Source of the DNA: Cinnamomum chago | Lineage: Eukaryota > Streptophyta > Magnoliopsida > Laurales > Lauraceae | Direction of reading: 5' to 3' | Length of the DNA: 64,000 nt | NCBI GenBank assembly: GCA_038049695.1 | Contig: CP142454.1 | Location: forward strand, 89,860,501 to 89,924,500 | In this document: piece after piece, positions 60,436 through 64,000 of the stretch | Numbering within the stretch: the first letter of the stretch is position 1 | Layout of the letters: each line of letters starts with the position of its first letter | Translations under genes and position numbers: made by a program | Notes under the pieces: model-generated | Database searches by the model: none | The model's input: the letters and a program-made list of their open reading frames with translations, nothing else | Told to the model about the DNA's origin: nothing

Positions 60436-60456
60436 TTGGCACACCCGGTGGGACCC
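60436..60456 (+). promoter_or_regulatory. Primer-binding-site-like sequence
   Basis: TTGGCACACCCGGTGGGACC follows the LTR end by two bases, the usual place for the tRNA primer site. It resembles the TTGGCGCGCC-type sites of Tat/Ogre elements. The tRNA is not identified. Confidence 0.5.
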
Positions 60457-60654
60457 GTTTACTTGAGAACACCGGATGCTTGGAATTGAAATATTCGCAT
60501 ATTATATCTTTGCTTATGTTTCTTTTCCGAATTCCTTGGCTACTTTTTGGCTGGTGGCCTATGTTGGATTTCGCATGAGATGGGATTTTTTGGAAATTTC
60601 AAATTCTTTCAATCTATTTCCATTCTTTCTCTTTTCAAAAAAAAAAAAGTTCAG

Positions 60655-61550
60655 ATTTCTCGTTTTAGATTCAAAATTGAGAAACTTTGATCCTTTCCTT
60701 TCTGGGCATTGGCGCTCGCGATTATCCGCTGAGACCGGCTTGGATCGGGGATTGGGCCATTGTTTCTCTTTGACGAGTCTGTTAGAGATTTCAAAAAAAA
60801 TAAAAAAACAAAGGAGCTTCAAAAAAAAGAAAGAAGCAAACTTCTTTGCCTTGGATTCAAAATTGAGAAGTTTTGATCCTATCCTATCGTTCATCGCGCT
60901 TACAGAAATGTTGAGCCTGTTCGACTAAAGGTTTTGGATCATTGTTTCTCTTTGATGAATTTATTAGAATTTAAAAAAAAAACAATTTCAAAAAAAAAAA
61001 ATCAAAACTTTTCGTTTTGGATTCAAAATTGAGAGGTTTTGATCCTATCCTATGGTTCATCGCGCTTGCAGAAATGTTGAGCCTGTTCGACTAAGGTTTT
61101 GGATCATTGTTTCCCTTCAATGAGTCTAGTAAAAATAAAGCAAAAAAAAAAAGAAAAAAAAGAAAGACATAGACCGCTAAGGCCAAACCAACTGCGTTCT
61201 TTGATCTCGGTTGATTCAAGAAAAGCCTTGTCCAGAGTGTGGAGACAGCCTGACTGTTCGAGGCAAGGGTCCTCCAAACGGGTTCATTAAGTAATCCTAC
61301 CCTTACCTGGGGGCAATTCTATCAATTGTGATTTCATAAGACCGGGTTAGGAAGCCTATGTGTGCTCTCTTGTCTTTTAAATAAAAATTGTAAAAAAAAA
61401 AAAAAAAAAAACTCTCGTCATTTTGGATTCGGATCCGAGAAATTGTCGTTCCTTCCGGGGTACTGGCGCTTGCGGAAATCGTTGAGCCCGTCTTTGGATT
61501 GGGATACCGCATGCTCTCCTTGATGAATCCATTTTGACATTTAAAAAATA
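60655..61550 (+). repeat. Four degenerate repeats in the retrotransposon leader
   Basis: Blocks beginning near 60660, 60848, 61013 and 61418 share TTGGATTCAAAATTGAGA-like starts, then GATCCTATCCTAT, GAAATGTTGAGCC and GGATCATTGTTTC. Each ends in an A-rich run of AAAAAA with scattered bases. They lie between the primer site and gag and are non-coding. Confidence 0.72.
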
Positions 61551-61945
61551 GAGAATCCCATCTCATGAATGCGATCTCCAACATTTGTGTCTAGCGGTGC
61601 TAGTACGCCCTTTCAGGGTCTACTGTATTAGCGACCGGCCATTTGTAAAACTCCAACCTTATATTCTTCTTATCTCGAGCAAGCCCTGCTTCGCGATAAG
61701 TCGAATTTAGGTTTACAATTGCTTCTAGCAGTCACTGGGACGCTCATTTTGGGGCTAACCATACTTGCAATAAGAACAATTGTGCCCTCTATGGCTTTTG
61801 CCCTCCTCACGTCGCCTGGGTCATATCCCTCGAGCGATCTGAAAAGGCAAACCCATAGATTGCCTTTTTTCCATTTATAATCATTATATTCTTGTGATTA
61901 CTAATGGATGTGGTCTTGTTTCAGAAGTTTTCCAAAAAACTAACA

Positions 61946-64000
61946 ATGGCAGCTTCATTAACCATCACCTTTGATGAGAACAAGTACCAGCTCATGCTCC
62001 AAGACAAACAAACCAAGCGCACTTACAAGCGCCCTGCCAGCTGCCGAAGCGTCATTTCCCTCGGCAACTCAGAAAACACCGGGTCGACCTCAACTCCCCG
62101 GACCATTGTCTTCGGGTCATTGGGACCATTCCCACTACCCGCAGAAGAAACCGCACCTGCCAAGAAGCAGAGAACCGCCCCTCAACGTATCACTACAGTG
62201 ATACCAAGGGCGATCATCAAGAAGCCTGAGGCCCGTAGCGCTCCTGCAAAGCCTCAACCAGCAAGAAACCAGGTCTGCTCAAAGACTTGGTCTCCAAGGC
62301 CTTCACCCAAACAGCAAAGGTCACAAACATCAGCAAAGCCAGCATACCTGGCCCCTCTCAAGGAGAACCGATTCTACCCTCTTGCTTACATGAAAGAGGA
62401 GAAACCGACCCTCCGCCAAACAAAACCAACTCAGCATGAGCCGGCTTGCTCCTACAAGCCCAAAATCAAGTCATGCATCATCAGGCCTCCGCAAGAACCT
62501 GCCAAGGCCTACATTCCTGCGAGTCGACCCTTCCTCTCAACAGGAGCCGAACTCGCCAAATTCAAAGCTTCGCTGCGACAGGCAAAGGACCGCATCCAGA
62601 TCCTGTCCCTGCCCGTCTTCAAAGAAGACAAGCTCGGCTGCTGCGCACCAGGGACTACGACCTTCATTGCCAGAGCACAGCCAGAGCTAACCGAAGCTCA
62701 AATCGCTCGTCGTATGCGCCGCCGTGCGGCATATCGACAAAAGAGACTAGAGAAGCAAAGAACCCAAGATTCTGCACTTCAGGTCTCCCAAAAATGGGTC
62801 GAAAAAGAAAGACCCGACCAAGTTGTTGCTGTTCATATGGTTGGCAAAACCAGAAAACGCCAGAAGTCAGCAACAAAAATCCACGTCAGGCGCCCGGTGA
62901 CTCGCAGCGTCTCCCGGACACGAAGACATAAAGAAAACTCTCCCGCTCCTTCGAGCCAAGGACATCAGAGTGACCACTCTTCGAGCTCTTCATCTAAAAG
63001 GATGAGCTCCAGCTCAGTCACCAAGACAATATCTTCATTCAACTCTCGAGGAATGAACGTCCTGGTCACAAATGCTGAGCAACCTCCGCCACATGATGAC
63101 GTAGCTGCACGCATCCAGCAGCTGGAACAAGGACAGCAGAGAATAGAGGCCATAATGGAAAACCTCCTTCTCACTATCCAACGTCCGCCAAACAATGAAG
63201 CTCCTCCGAGCCATGAAGGCGACGAGGAAAATGCGGAAAACAGTGAGTCACGCGCCCTTACCAAAAAGAACGTTGACGATATCCTCGCCAAAGCAAAAAA
63301 AGAGGATATACTAAAGGAGCATGGGATCAAGCCACCATATCCCTTGTGGATGGACTCGGTCCCGTTCCCTACAAAATTCAAGCAACCTACTCTCCAAACA
63401 TATACGGGGAAAGTTTCAGCTAGACAACATGTCATCCATTTCAAGATCCTGACGGGAGCTATTGCGGATCAAGATGCCCTCAAAATCCGCCTCTTTGCAA
63501 GTACCCTAAAAGGTACCGCCTTTGATTGATACTCCACTCTGCCGGAGGACTCCATTCAAAATTGAGCCATGCTGGAGACACGCTTCCTAACCCACTTCAA
63601 AGGTGAGGATCATCCTATTACTATGGCGCAGCTCTGCAGCCTAAAACAGGGAGAGAGTGAGTCAACATATGACTTCATTCACAAGTGGAAGGCAATGGCG
63701 TACAAATGCTCAGATGTATTGCCACAAGCGTCGCTAGTCGACATCTGCCGTAACAACATGAGAGCAAGAATCCGCTCCATGATCATCGGCAACAAATCAA
63801 AAAACCTAGGTGAACTCCTAAAAGCTTCTATGGAGGCTGAAACGGTGATCAAAGACCTTGCAACCTCAAAGCTAAAGAAAAAAGAGGTTCTCAATGTGCA
63901 AACTAAGTCAGCTCCTCAGCAGCCAAAGAAAGCTGAAAATAAAGCTGCAGGTAAAAAGCCTGAACTTTCTGACGCCTTCAGAGAACGAGTAGAAAAGAAA
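61946..64000 (+). pseudogene. Gag of the gypsy-type retrotransposon, two in-frame stops, truncated by the window
   Basis: The frame is open from ATG 61904; ATG 61946 (MAASLTITFDENKYQL) is the better-placed start. The first 430 residues are basic, Pro- and Ser-rich and of low complexity. A retrotransposon gag domain follows with KFKILTGAIADQDALKIR, LFASTLKGTAFD, LETRFLTHFKGEDHP and ESESTYDFIHKWKAMAYKC-like blocks (63430-63720). TGA stops at 63527-63529 and 63563-63565 break it. Each falls where gag domains usually have tryptophan, so both look like G-to-A changes. The frame stays open on both sides to the window end. Gag would form the intracellular particle; this copy could not make a full one. 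Confidence 0.85.

Larger units (their letters stand above)
57876..64000 (+). mobile_element. 5' part of a Ty3/gypsy-type LTR retrotransposon, cut by the window end
   Basis: An LTR (57876-60433), a primer-binding-site-like sequence, a long leader with direct repeats and a gag frame follow in order. Protease, polymerase and the 3' LTR must lie beyond 64000, if present. The layout and gag type suggest a Tat/Ogre-like lineage, but this is an inference without the polymerase. Confidence 0.85.

Overview
This is plant nuclear DNA. The grounds are GT-AG introns, a nuclear gene for a chloroplast ATP synthase subunit, a plant-only ALMT anion-channel gene, and a dense layer of plant transposons. Introns reach about 9-10 kb and most of the window is transposon-derived, so the genome is probably large. 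I cannot name the species.

Three host genes can be supported. (1) At 4.55-5.21 kb (+) is an intact single-exon gene for the b' (II) subunit of chloroplast ATP synthase. (2) At 7.68-22.07 kb (-) is a three-exon gene for a six-span membrane protein of about 295 residues that I cannot name. (3) At 37.32-51.58 kb (+) is a six-exon aluminium-activated malate transporter (ALMT, vacuolar-type) of 542 residues, with every exon open and in phase.

The rest is layered mobile DNA, much of it datable by nesting. A 112-bp satellite and a decayed MULE transposase fill 0-3.3 kb. Intron 2 of the membrane-protein gene holds a 4.4-kb non-autonomous CACTA element with a perfect 3-bp target duplication. The CACTA carries a 192-bp tandem array, a captured exon that looks like squalene epoxidase exon 1, and a nested hAT MITE. 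The same MITE, almost unchanged, sits at 34.7 kb. Intron 1 holds two hAT-type elements and a 150-bp GC-rich foldback element. The 3' end of the gene is repeated at 22.5-27.5 kb, just upstream of exon 1. That copy is dead (a nonsense codon and a 2-bp deletion) and a 2.8-kb solo LTR is inserted in it; the first copy provides the empty site.

From 28 to 37 kb there are Tourist-like MITEs, a cluster of MITEs in (TA)n tracts, and no gene. The ALMT gene then begins. Its intron 2 holds four different foldback repeats side by side. Its 9.9-kb intron 3 holds a LINE tail split by a 3.2-kb solo LTR, then a 2.0-kb Copia-type solo LTR, then more (TA)n MITEs. A third solo LTR of the large family lies at 53.6-56.7 kb. 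From 57.9 kb to the window end is the 5' part of a Ty3/gypsy-type retrotransposon (LTR, primer site, repetitive leader, gag), with two in-frame TGA codons in gag.

The host genes show no sign of working together. The most unusual content is the CACTA element with its captured exon, the recently moved hAT MITE, the gene-tail duplication, and the three related solo LTRs that each carry a different palindrome cluster at what appears to be the same place.
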